Positions 39,059 through 52,300 of a stretch of 64,000 nucleotides of DNA are shown one piece after another. This stretch comes from Halisarca cf. caerulea (lineage: Eukaryota; Porifera; Demospongiae; Chondrillida; Halisarcidae). Every line of letters starts with the position of its first letter. Position 1 is the first letter of the stretch. The notes beneath the pieces are model-generated. The model ran no database searches and was not told the origin of the DNA. It worked only from the letters and a program-made list of their open reading frames with translations. The stretch covers positions 760,001 to 824,000 of the forward strand of contig CAUJGJ010000001.1 in NCBI GenBank assembly GCA_963170055.1, in the 5' to 3' direction. Made by a program: the position numbers and the translations under genes.

Positions 39059-40503
39059 ATGTCTTTTAAAAATGTCAACGTTGCTAATTTTGTTGATAAT
39101 ATCTTAGAATTTGAACTTGGTAACTTTCAAATTCTGCAAATTACACTTTTACAAAGTTGTCGAATGTCTTTTAAAAATGTCAACGTTGCTAATTTTAATT
39201 TTATCTTAAGAATAAAATTGCCAAAGTTGCAAATATCTTAGAATTTGAACTTGGTAACTTTCAAATTCTGCAAATTACACTTTTACAAAGTTGTCGAATG
39301 TCTTTTAAAAATGTCAACGTTCCTAATTTTAATTTTATCTTAAGAATAAAATTGCCAAAGTTGCAAATATCTTAGAATTTGAACTTGGTAACTTTCAAAT
39401 TCTGCAAATTACACTTTTACAAAGTTGCCGAATGTCTTTTAAAAATGTCAACGTTGCTAATTTTAATTTTATCTTAAGAATAAAATTGCCAAAGTTGCAA
39501 ATATCTTAGAATTTGAACTTGGTAACTTTCAAATTCTGCAAATTACACTTTTACAAAGTTGTCGAATGTCTTTTAAAAATGTCAACGTTGCTAATTTTAA
39601 TTTTATCTTAAGAATAAAATTGCCAAAGTTGCAAATATCTTAGAATTTGAACTTGGTAACTTTCAAATTCTGCAAATTACACTTTTACAAAGTTGTCGAA
39701 TGTCTTTTAAAAATGTCAACGTTGCTAATTTTAATTTTATCTTAAGAATAAAATTGCCAAAGTTGCAAATATCTTAGAATTTGAACTTGGTAACTTTCAA
39801 ATTCTGCAAATTACACTTTTACAAAGTTGTCGAATGTCTTTTAAAAATGTCAACGTTGCTAATTTTAATTTTATCTTAAGAATAAAATTGCCAAAGTTGC
39901 AAATATCTTAGAATTTGAACTTGGTAACTTTCAAATTCTGCAAATTACACTTTTACAAAGTTGACGAAAGTCTTTTCAAAATGTCAACGTTGCTAATTTT
40001 AATTTTATCTTAAGAATAAAATTGCCAAAGTTGCAAATATCTTAGAATTTGAACTTGGTAACTTTCAAATTCTGCAAATTACACTTTTACAAAGTTGTCG
40101 AATGTCTTTTAAAAATGTCAACGTTGCTAATTTTAATTTTATCTTAAGAATAAAATTGCCAAAGTTGCAAATATCTTAGAATTTGAACTTGGTAACTTTC
40201 AAATTCTGCAAATTACACTTTTACAAAGTTGTCGAATGTCTTTTAAAAATGTCAACGTTGCTAATTTTAATTTTATCTTAAGAATAAAATTGCCAAAGTT
40301 GCAAATATCTTAGAATTTGAACTTGGTAACTTTCAAATTCTGCAAATTACACTTTTACAAAGTTGACGAAAGTCTTTTCAAAATGTCAACGTTGCTAATT
40401 TTAATTTTATCTTAAGAATAAAATTGCCAAAGTTGCAAATATCTTAGAATTTGAACTTGGTAACTTTCAAATTCTGCAAATTACACTTTTACAAAGTTGT
40501 CGA
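39059..40503 (+). repeat. Satellite higher-order block of 1445 bp, second copy
   Basis: It repeats the markers of the preceding block at 39059, 39319 and 39963 in the same order. The left border of the duplication may lie slightly earlier than the position given. Confidence 0.85.
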
Positions 40504-43500
40504 ATGTCTTTTAAAAATGTCAACGTTGCTAATTTTAATTTTATCTTAAGAATAAAATTGCCAAAGTTGCAAATATCTTAGAATTTGAACTTGGTAACTT
40601 TCAAATTCTGCAAATTACACTTTTACAAAGTTGTCGAATGTCTTTTAAAAATGTCAACGTTGCTAATTTTAATTTTATCTTAAGAATAAAATTGCCAAAG
40701 TTGCAAATATCTTAGAATTTGAACTTGGTAACTTTCAAATTCTGCAAATTACACTTTTACAAAGTTGTCGAATGTCTTTTAAAAATGTCAACGTTGCTAA
40801 TTTTAATTTTATCTTAAGAATAAAATTGCCAAAGTTGCAAATATCTTAGAATTTGAACTTGGTAACTTTCAAATTCTGCAAATTACACTTTTACAAAGTT
40901 GACGAAAGTCTTTTCAAAATGTCAACGTTGCTAATTTTAATTTTATCTTAAGAATAAAATTGCCAAAGTTGCAAATATCTTAGAATTTGAACTTGGTAAC
41001 TTTCAAATTCTGCAAATTACACTTTTACAAAGTTGTCGAATGTCTTTTAAAAATGTCAACGTTGCTAATTTTAATTTTATCTTAAGAATAAAATTGCCAA
41101 AGTTGCAAATATCTTAGAATTTGAACTTGGTAACTTTCAAATTCTGCAAATTACACTTTTACAAAGTTGTCGAATGTCTTTTAAAAATGTCAACGTTGCT
41201 AATTTTAATTTTATCTTAAGAATAAAATTGCCAAAGTTGCAAATATCTTAGAATTTGAACTTGGTAACTTTCAAATTCTGCAAATTACACTTTTACAAAG
41301 TTGACGAAAGTCTTTTCAAAATGTCAACGTTGCTAATTTTAATTTTATCTTAAGAATAAAATTGCCAAAGTTGCAAATATCTTAGAATTTGAACTTGGTA
41401 ACTTTCAAATTCTGCAAATTACACTTTTACAAAGTTGACGAAAGTCTTTTAAAAATGTCAACGTTGCTAATTTTAATTTTATCTTAAGAATAAAATTGCC
41501 AAAGTTGCAAATATCTTAGAATTTGAACTTGGTAACTTTCAAATTCTGCAAATTACACTTTTACAAAGTTGTCGAATGTCTTTTAAAAATGTCAACGTTG
41601 CTAATTTTAATTTTATCTTAAGAATAAAATTGCCAAAGTTGCAAATATCTTAGAATTTGAACTTGGTAACTTTCAAATTCTGCAAATTACACTTTTACAA
41701 AGTTGTCGAATGTCTTTTAAAAATGTCAACGTTGCTAATTTTAATTTTATCTTAAGAATAAAATTGCCAAAGTTGCAAATATCTTAGAATTTGAACTTGG
41801 TAACTTTCAAATTCTGCAAATTACACTTTTACAAAGTTGACGAAAGTCTTTTCAAAATGTCAACGTTGCTAATTTTAATTTTATCTTAAGAATAAAATTG
41901 CCAAAGTTGCAAATATCTTAGAATTTGAACTTGGTAACTTTCAAATTCTGCAAATTACACTTTTACAAAGTTGACGAAAGTCTTTTCAAAATGTCAACGT
42001 TGCTAATTTTTATTTTATCTTAAGAATAAAATTGCCAAAGTTGCAAATATCTTAGAATTTGAACTTGGTAACTTTCAAATTCTGCAAATTACACTTTTAC
42101 AAAGTTGTCGAATGTCTTTTAAAAATGTCAACGTTGCTAATTTTAATTTTATCTTAAGAATAAAATTGCCAAAGTTGCAAATATCTTAGAATTTGAACTT
42201 GGTAACTTTCAAATTCTGCAAATTACACTTTTACAAAGTTGTCGAATGTCTTTTAAAAATGTCAACGTTGCTAATTTTAATTTTATCTTAAGAATAAAAT
42301 TGCCAAAGTTGCAAATATCTTAGAATTTGAACTTGGTAACTTTCAAATTCTGCAAATTACACTTTTACAAAGTTGACGAAAGTCTTTTCAAAATGTCAAC
42401 GTTGCTAATTTTAATTTTATCTTAAGAATAAAATTGCCAAAGTTGCAAATATCTTAGAATTTGAACTTGGTAACTTTCAAATTCTGCAAATTACACTTTT
42501 ACAAAGTTGACGAAAGTCTTTTAAAAATGTCAACGTTGCTAATTTTAATTTTATCTTAAGAATAAAATTGCCAAAGTTGCAAATATCTTAGAATTTGAAC
42601 TTGGTAACTTTCAAATTCTGCAAATTACACTTTTACAAAGTTGTCGAATGTCTTTTAAAAATGTCAACGTTGCTAATTTTAATTTTATCTTAAGAATAAA
42701 ATTGCCAAAGTTGCAAATATCTTAGAATTTGAACTTGGTAACTTTCAAATTCTGCAAATTACACTTTTACAAAGTTGACGAAAGTCTTTTCAAAATGTCA
42801 ACGTTGCTAATTTTTATTTTATCTTAAGAATAAAATTGCCAAAGTTGCAAATATCTTAGAATTTGAACTTGGTAACTTTCAAATTCTGCAAATTACACTT
42901 TTACAAAGTTGTCGAATGTCTTTTAAAAATGTCAACGTTGCTAATTTTAATTTTATCTTAAGAATAAAATTGCCAAAGTTGCAAATATCTTAGAATTTGA
43001 ACTTGGTAACTTTCAAATTCTGCAAATTACACTTTTACAAAGTTGTCGAATGTCTTTTAAAAATGTCAACGTTGCTAATTTTAATTTTATCTTAAGAATA
43101 AAATTGCCAAAGTTGCAAATATCTTAGAATTTGAACTTGGTAACTTTCAAATTCTGCAAATTACACTTTTACAAAGTTGACGAAAGTCTTTTCAAAATGT
43201 CAACGTTGCTAATTTTAATTTTATCTTAAGAATAAAATTGCCAAAGTTGCAAATATCTTAGAATTTGAACTTGGTAACTTTCAAATTCTGCAAATTACAC
43301 TTTTACAAAGTTGACGAAAGTCTTTTAAAAATGTCAACGTTGCTAATTTTAATTTTATCTTAAGAATAAAATTGCCAAAGTTGCAAATATCTTAGAATTT
43401 GAACTTGGTAACTTTCAAATTCTGCAAATTACACTTTTACAAAGTTGTCGAATGTCTTTTAAAAATGTCAACGTTGCTAATTTTAATTTTATCTTAAGAA

Positions 43501-43850
43501 TAAAATTGCCAAAGTTGCAAATATCTTAGAATTTGAACTTGGTAACTTTCAAATTCTGCAAATTACACTTTTACAAAGTTGTCGAATGTCTTTTAAAAAT
43601 GTCAACGTTGCTAATTTTAATTTTATCTTAAGAATAAAATTGCCAAAGTTGCAAATATCTTAGAATTTGAACTTGGTAACTTTCAAATTCTGCAAATTAC
43701 ACTTTTACAAAGTTGACGAAAGTCTTTTCAAAATGTCAACGTTGCTAATTTTAATTTTATCTTAAGAATAAAATTGCCAAAGTTGCAAATATCTTAGAAT
43801 TTGAACTTGGTAACTTTCAAATTCTGCAAATTACACTTTTACAAAGTTGC
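40365..43850 (+). repeat. Satellite zone with 4-monomer (536 bp) periodicity
   Basis: The GACGAAAGTC variant occurs at 41303/41437, 41839/41973, 42375/42509, 42777, 43179/43313 and 43715: alternating 134 and 402 bp steps with one slip. Confidence 0.8.
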
Positions 43851-46800
43851 CGAATGTCTTTTAAAAATGTCAACGTTGCTAATTTTAATTTTATCTTAAG
43901 AATAAAATTGCCAAAGTTGCAAATATCTTAGAATTTGAACTTGGTAACTTTCAAATTCTGCAAATTACACTTTTACAAAGTTGCCGAATGTCTTTTAAAA
44001 ATGTCAACGTTGCTAATTTTAATTTTATCTTAAGAATAAAATTGCCAAAGTTGCTAATATCTTAGAATTTGAACTTGGTAACTTTCAAATTCTGCAAATT
44101 ACACTTTTACAAAGTTGTCGAATGTCTTTTAAAAATGTCAACGTTGCTAATTTTAATTTTATCTTAAGAATAAAATTGCCAAAGTTGCAAATATCTTAGA
44201 ATTTGAACTTGGTAACTTTCAAATTCTGCAAATTACACTTTTACAAAGTTGTCGAATGTCTTTTAAAAATGTCAACGTTGCTAATTTTAATTTTATCTTA
44301 AGAATAAAATTGCCAAAGTTGCAAATATCTTAGAATTTGAACTTGGTAACTTTCAAATTCTGCAAATTACACTTTTACAAAGTTGTCGAATGTCTTTTAA
44401 AAATGTCAACGTTGCTAATTTTAATTTTATCTTAAGAATAAAATTGCCAAAGTTGCAAATATCTTAGAATTTGAACTTGGTAACTTTCAAATTCTGCAAA
44501 TTACACTTTTACAAAGTTGTCGAATGTCTTTTAAAAATGTCAACGTTGCTAATTTTAATTTTATCTTAAGAATAAAATTGCCAAAGTTGCAAATATCTTA
44601 GAATTTGAACTTGGTAACTTTCAAATTCTGCAAATTACACTTTTACAAAGTTGACGAAAGTCTTTTCAAAATGTCAACGTTGCTAATTTTAATTTTATCT
44701 TAAGAATAAAATTGCCAAAGTTGCAAATATCTTAGAATTTGAACTTGGTAACTTTCAAATTCTGCAAATTACACTTTTACAAAGTTGACGAAAGTCTTTT
44801 CAAAATGTCAACGTTGCTAATTTTAATTTTATCTTAAGAATAAAAATGCCAAAGTTGCAAATATCTTAGAATTTGAACTTGGTAACTTTCAAATTCTGCA
44901 AATTACACTTTTACAAAGTTGACGAAAGTCTTTTCAAAATGTCAACGTTGCTAATTTTAATTTTATCTTAAGAATAAAATTGCCAAAGTTGCAAATATCT
45001 TAGAATTTGAACTTGGTAACTTTCAAATTCTGAAAATTACACTTTTACAAAGTTGCCGAATGTCTTTTAAAAATGTCAACGTTGCTAATTTTAATTTTAT
45101 CTTAAGAATAAAATTGCCAAAGTTGCAAATATCTTAGAATTTGAACTTGGTAACTTTCAAATTCTGAAAATTACACTTTTACAAAGTTGCCGAATGTCTT
45201 TTAAAAATGTCAACGTTGCTAATTTTAATTTTATCTTAAGAATAAAATTGCCAAAGTTGCAAATATCTTAGAATTTGAACTTGGTAACTTTCAAATTCTG
45301 AAAATTACACTTTTACAAAGTTGCCGAATGTCTTTTAAAAATGTCAACGTTGCTAATTTTAATTTTATCTTAAGAATAAAATTGCCAAAGTTGCAAATAT
45401 CTTAGAATTTGAACTTGGTAACTTTCAAATTCTGAAAATTACACTTTTACAAAGTTGCCGAATGTCTTTTAAAAATGTCAACGTTGCTAATTTTAATTTT
45501 ATCTTAAGAATAAAATTGCCAAAGTTGCAAATATCTTAGAATTTGAACTTGGTAACTTTCAAATTCTGCAAATTACACTTTTACAAAGTTGTCGAATGTC
45601 TTTTAAAAATGTCAACGTAGCTAATTTTAATTTTATCTTAAGAATAAAATTGCCAAAGTTGCAAATATCTTAGAATTTGAACTTGGTAACTTTCAAATTC
45701 TGCAAATTACACTTTTACAAAGTTGCCGAATGTCTTTTAAAAATGTCAACGTTGCTAATTTTAATTTTATCTTAAGAATAAAATTGCCAAAGTTGCAAAT
45801 ATCTTAGAATTTGAACTTGGTAACTTTCAAATTCTGCAAATTACACTTTTACAAAGTTGCCGAATGTCTTTTAAAAATGTCAACGTTGCTAATTTTAATT
45901 TTATCTTAAGAATAAAATTGCCAAAGTTGCAAATATCTTAGAATTTGAACTTGGTAACTTTCAAATTCTGCAAATTACACTTTTACAAAGTTGCCGAATG
46001 TCTTTTAAAAATGTCAACGTTGCTAATTTTAATTTTATCTTAAGAATAAAATTGCCAAAGTTGCAAATATCTTAGAATTTGAACTTGGTAACTTTCAAAT
46101 TCTGCAAATTACACTTTTACAAAGTTGACGAAAGTCTTTTCAAAATGTCAACGTTGCTAATTTTAATTTTATCTTAAGAATAAAATTGCCAAAGTTGCAA
46201 ATATCTTAGAATTTGAACTTGGTAACTTTCAAATTCTGAAAATTACACTTTTAATAAGTTGCCGAATGTCTTTTAAAAATGTCAACGTTGCTAATTTTAA
46301 TTTTATCTTAAGAATAAAATTGCCAAAGTTGCAAATATCTTAGAATTTGAACTTGGTAACTTTCAAATTCTGCAAATTACACTTTTACAAAGTTGCCGAA
46401 TGTCTTTTAAAAATGTCAACGTTGCTAATTTTAATTTTATCTTAAGAATAAAATTGCCAAAGTTGCAAATATCTTAGAATTTGAACTTGGTAACTTTCAA
46501 ATTCTGCAAATTACACTTTTACAAAGTTGTCGAATGTCTTTTAAAAATGTCAACGTAGCTAATTTTAATTTTATCTTTAGAATAAAATTGCCAAAGTTGC
46601 AAATATCTTAGAATTTGAACTTGGTAACTTTCAAATTCTGCAAATTACACTTTTACAAAGTTGCCGAATGTCTTTTAAAAATGTCAACGTTGCTAATTTT
46701 AATTTTATCTTAAGAATAAAATTGCCAAAGTTGCAAATATCTTAGAATTTGAACTTGGTAACTTTCAAATTCTGCAAATTACACTTTTACAAAGTTGCCG

Positions 46801-47332
46801 AATGTCTTTTAAAAATGTCAACGTTGCTAATTTTAATTTTATCTTAAGAATAAAATTGCCAAAGTTGCAAATATCTTAGAATTTGAACTTGGTAACTTTC
46901 AAATTCTGCAAATTACACTTTTACAAAGTTGCCGAATGTCTTTTAAAAATGTCAACGTTGCTAATTTTAATTTTATCTTAAGAATAAAATTGCCAAAGTT
47001 GCAAATATCTTAGAATTTGAACTTGGTAACTTTCAAATTCTGTAAATTACACTTTTACAAAGTTGCTGAATGTCTTTTAAAAATGTCAACGTTGCTAATT
47101 TTAATTTTATCTTAAGAATAAAATTGCCAAAGTTGCAAATATCTTAGAATTTGAACTTGGTAACTTTCAAATTCTGCAAATTACACTTTTACAAAGTTGT
47201 CGAATGTCTTTTAAAAATGTCAACGTTGCTAATTTTAATTTTATCTTAAGAATAAAATTGCCAAAGTTGCAAATATCTTAGAATTTGAACTTGGTAACTT
47301 TCAAATTCTGCAAATTACACTTTTACAAAGTT

Positions 47333-50300
47333 GCCGAATTTCTTTTAAAAATGTCAACGTTGCTAATTTTAATTTTATCTTAAGAATAAAATTGCCAAAG
47401 TTGCAAATATCTTAGAATTTGAACTTGGTAACTTTCAAATTCTGCAAATTACACTTTTACAAAGTTGTCGAATGTCTTTTAAAAATGTCAACGTTGCTAA
47501 TTTTAATTTTATCTTAAGAATAAAATTGCCAAAGTTGCAAATATCTTAGAATTTGAACTTGGTAACTTTCAAATTCTGCAAATTACACTTTTAAAAAGTT
47601 GTCGAATGTCTTTTAAAAATGTCAACGTTGCTAATTTTAATTTTATCTTAAGAATAAAATTGCCAAAGTTGCAAATATCTTAGAATTTGAACTTGGTAAC
47701 TTTCAAATTCTGCAAATTACACTTTTACAAAGTTGCCGAATGTCTTTTAAAAATGTCAACGTTGCTAATTTTAATTTTATCTTAAGAATAAAATTGCCAA
47801 AGTTGCAAATATCTTAGAATTTGAACTTGGTAACTTTCAAATTCTGCAAATTACACTTTTACAAAGTTGACGAAAGTCTTTTCAAAATGTCAACGTTGCT
47901 AATTTTAATTTTATCTTAAGAATAAAATTGCCAAAGTTGCAAATATCTTAGAATTTGAACTTGGTAACTTTCAAATTCTGCAAATTACACTTTTACAAAG
48001 TTGTCGAATGTCTTTTAAAAATGTCAACGTTGCTAATTTTAATTTTATCTTAAGAATAAAATTGCCAAAGTTGCAAATATCTTAGAATTTGAACTTGGTA
48101 ACTTTCAAATTCTGCAAATTACACTTTTACAAAGTTGCCGAATTTCTTTTAAAAATGTCAACGTTGCTAATTTTAATTTTATCTTAAGAATAAAATTGCC
48201 AAAGTTGCAAATATCTTAGAATTTGAACTTGGTAACTTTCAAATTCTGCAAATTACACTTTTACAAAGTTGTCGAATGTCTTTTAAAAATGTCAACGTTG
48301 CTAATTTTAATTTTATCTTAAGAATAAAATTGCCAAAGTTGCAAATATCTTAGAATTTGAACTTGGTAACTTTCAAATTCTGCAAATTACACTTTTAAAA
48401 AGTTGTCGAATGTCTTTTAAAAATGTCAACGTTGCTAATTTTAATTTTATCTTAAGAATAAAATTGCCAAAGTTGCAAATATCTTAGAATTTGAACTTGG
48501 TAACTTTCAAATTCTGCAAATTACACTTTTACAAAGTTGCCGAATGTCTTTTAAAAATGTCAACGTTGCTAATTTTAATTTTATCTTAAGAATAAAATTG
48601 CCAAAGTTGCAAATATCTTAGAATTTGAACTTGGTAACTTTCAAATTCTGCAAATTACACTTTTACAAAGTTGACGAAAGTCTTTTCAAAATGTCAACGT
48701 TGCTAATTTTAATTTTATCTTAAGAATAAAATTGCCAAAGTTGCAAATATCTTAGAATTTGAACTTGGTAACTTTCAAATTCTGCAAATTACACTTTTAC
48801 AAAGTTGTCGAATGTCTTTTAAAAATGTCAACGTTGCTAATTTTAATTTTATCTTAAGAATAAAATTGCCAAAGTTGCAAATATCTTAGAATTTGAACTT
48901 GGTAACTTTCAAATTCTGCAAATTACACTTTTACAAAGTTGCCGAATTTCTTTTAAAAATGTCAACGTTGCTAATTTTAATTTTATCTTAAGAATAAAAT
49001 TGCCAAAGTTGCAAATATCTTAGAATTTGAACTTGGTAACTTTCAAATTCTGCAAATTACACTTTTACAAAGTTGCCGAATTTCTTTTAAAAATGTCAAC
49101 GTTGCTAATTTTAATTTTATCTTAAGAATAAAATTGCCAAAGTTGCAAATATCTTAGAATTTGAACTTGGTAACTTTCAAATTCTGCAAATTACACTTTT
49201 ACAAAGTTGCCGAATGTCTTTTAAAAATGTCAACGTTGCTAATTTTAATTTTATCTTAAGAATAAAATTGCCAAAGTTGCAAATATCTTAGAATTTGAAC
49301 TTGGTAACTTTCAAATTCTGCAAATTACACTTTTACAAAGTTGCCGAATGTCTTTACAAAATGTCAACGTTGCTAATTTTAATTTTATCTTAAGAATAAA
49401 ATTGCCAAAGTTGCAAATATCTTAGAATTTGAACTTGGTAACTTTCAAATTCTGCAAATTACACTTTTACAAAGTTGACGAAAGTCTTTTCAAAATGTCA
49501 ACGTTGCTAATTTTAATTTTATCTTAAGAATAAAATTGCCAAAGTTGCAAATATCTTAGAATTTGAACTTGGTAACTTTTAAATTCTGCAAATTACACTT
49601 TTACAAAGTTGTCGAATGTCTTTTAAAAATGTCAACGTTGCTAATTTTAATTTTATCTTAAGAATAAAATTGCCAAAGTTGCAAATATCTTAGAATTTGA
49701 ACTTGGTAACTTTCAAATTCTGCAAATTACACTTTTACAAAGTTGCCGAATGTCTTTTAAAAATGTCAACGTTGCTAATTTTAATTTTATCTTAAGAATA
49801 AAATTGCCAAAGTTGAAAATATCTTAGAATTTGAAAGTGGTAACTTTCAAATTCTGCAAATTACACTTTTACAAAGTTGCCGATTGTCTTTTAAAAATGT
49901 CAACGTTGCTAATTTTAATTTTATCTTAAGAATAAAATTGCCAAAGTTGCAAATATCTTAGAATTTGAACTTGGTAACTTTGAAATTCTGCAAATTACAC
50001 TTTTACAAAGTTGTCGAATGTCTTTTAAAAATGTCAACGTTGCTAATTTTAATTTTATCTTAAGAATAAAATTGCCAAAGTTGCAAATATCTTAGAATTT
50101 GAACTTGGTAACTTTCAAATTCTGCAAATTACACTTTTACAAAGTTGTCGAATGTCTTTAAAAAATGTCAACGTTGCTAATTTTAATTTTATCTTAAGAA
50201 TAAAATTGCCAAAGTTGCAAATATCTTAGAATTTGAACTTGGTAACTTTCAAATTCTGCAAATTACACTTTTACAAAGTTGACGAAAGTCTTTTCAAAAT

Positions 50301-52300
50301 GTCAACGTTGCTAATTTTAATTTTATCTTAAGAATAAAATTGCCAAAGTTGCAAATATCTTAGAATTTGAACTTGGTAACTTTCAAATTCTGCAAATTAC
50401 ACTTTTACAAAGTTGCCGAATGTCTTTTAAAAATGTCAACGTTGCTAATTTTAATTTTATCTTAAGAATAAAATTGCCAAAGTTGCAAATATCTTAGAAT
50501 TTGAACTTGGTAACTTTCAAATTCTGCAAATTACACTTTTACAAAGTTGCCGAATGTCTTTTAAAAATGTCAACGTTGCTAATTTTAATTTTATCTTAAG
50601 AATAAAATTGCCAAAGTTGCAAATATCTTAGAATTTGAACTTGGTAACTTTCAAATTCTGCAAATTACACTTTTACAAAGTTGACGAAAGTCTTTTCAAA
50701 ATGTCAACGTTGCTAATTTTAATTTTATCTTAAGAATAAAATTGCCAAAGTTGCAAATATCTTAGAATTTGAACTTGGTAACTTTCAAATTCTGCAAATT
50801 ACACTTTTACAAAGTTGTCGAATGTCTTTTAAAAATGTCAACGTTGCTAATTTTAATTTTATCTTAAGAATAAAATTGCCAAAGTTGCAAATATCTTAGA
50901 ATTTGAACTTGGTAACTTTCAAATTCTGCAAATTACACTTTTACAAAGTTGCCGAATTTCTTTTAAAAATGTCAACGTTGCTAATTTTAATTTTATCTTA
51001 AGAATAAAATTGCCAAAGTTGCAAATATCTTAGAATTTGAACTTGGTAACTTTCAAATTCTGCAAATTACACTTTTACAAAGTTGCCGAATTTCTTTTAA
51101 AAATGTCAACGTTGCTAATTTTAATTTTATCTTAAGAATAAAATTGCCAAAGTTGCAAATATCTTAGAATTTGAACTTGGTAACTTTCAAATTCTGCAAA
51201 TTACACTTTTACAAAGTTGCCGAATGTCTTTTAAAAATGTCAACGTTGCTAATTTTAATTTTATCTTAAGAATAAAATTGCCAAAGTTGCAAATATCTTA
51301 GAATTTGAACTTGGTAACTTTCAAATTCTGCAAATTACACTTTTACAAAGTTGCCGAATGTCTTTACAAAATGTCAACGTTGCTAATTTTAATTTTATCT
51401 TAAGAATAAAATTGCCAAAGTTGCAAATATCTTAGAATTTGAACTTGGTAACTTTCAAATTCTGCAAATTACACTTTTACAAAGTTGACGAAAGTCTTTT
51501 CAAAATGTCAACGTTGCTAATTTTAATTTTATCTTAAGAATAAAATTGCCAAAGTTGCAAATATCTTAGAATTTGAACTTGGTAACTTTCAAATTCTGCA
51601 AATTACACTTTTACAAAGTTGTCGAATGTCTTTTAAAAATGTCAACGTTGCTAATTTTAATTTTATCTTAAGAATAAAATTGCCAAAGTTGCAAATATCT
51701 TAGAATTTGAACTTGGTAACTTTCAAATTCTGCAAATTACACTTTTACAAAGTTGCCGAATGTCTTTTAAAAATGTCAACGTTGCTAATTTTAATTTTAT
51801 CTTAAGAATAAAATTGCCAAAGTTGAAAATATCTTAGAATTTGAACTTGGTAACTTTCAAATTCTGCAAATTACACTTTTACAAAGTTGCCGATTGTCTT
51901 TTAAAAATGTCAACGTTGCTAATTTTAATTTTATCTTAAGAATAAAATTGCCAAAGTTGCAAATATCTTAGAATTTGAACTTGGTAACTTTCAAATTCTG
52001 CAAATTACACTTTTACAAAGTTGTCGAATGTCTTTTAAAAATGTCAACGTTGCTAATTTTAATTTTATCTTAAGAATAAAATTGCCAAAGTTGCAAATAT
52101 CTTAGAATTTGAACTTGGTAACTTTCAAATTCTGCAAATTACACTTTTACAAAGTTGTCGAATGTCTTTAAAAAATGTCAACGTTGCTAATTTTAATTTT
52201 ATCTTAAGAATAAAATTGCCAAAGTTGCAAATATCTTAGAATTTGAACTTGGTAACTTTCAAATTCTGCAAATTACACTTTTACAAAGTTGACGAAAGTC
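47333..52300 (+). repeat. Satellite zone with 6-monomer (804 bp) units and a 2010-bp duplication
   Basis: GCCGAATTTC lies at 47333, 48137 and 48941, and GACGAAAGTC at 47869, 48673, 49477 and 50281, all 804 bp apart. Markers TCTTTACAAA (49351/51361), GCCGATTG (49879/51889) and TTGAAAATATC (49815/51825) are each 2010 bp apart. Confidence 0.85.
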
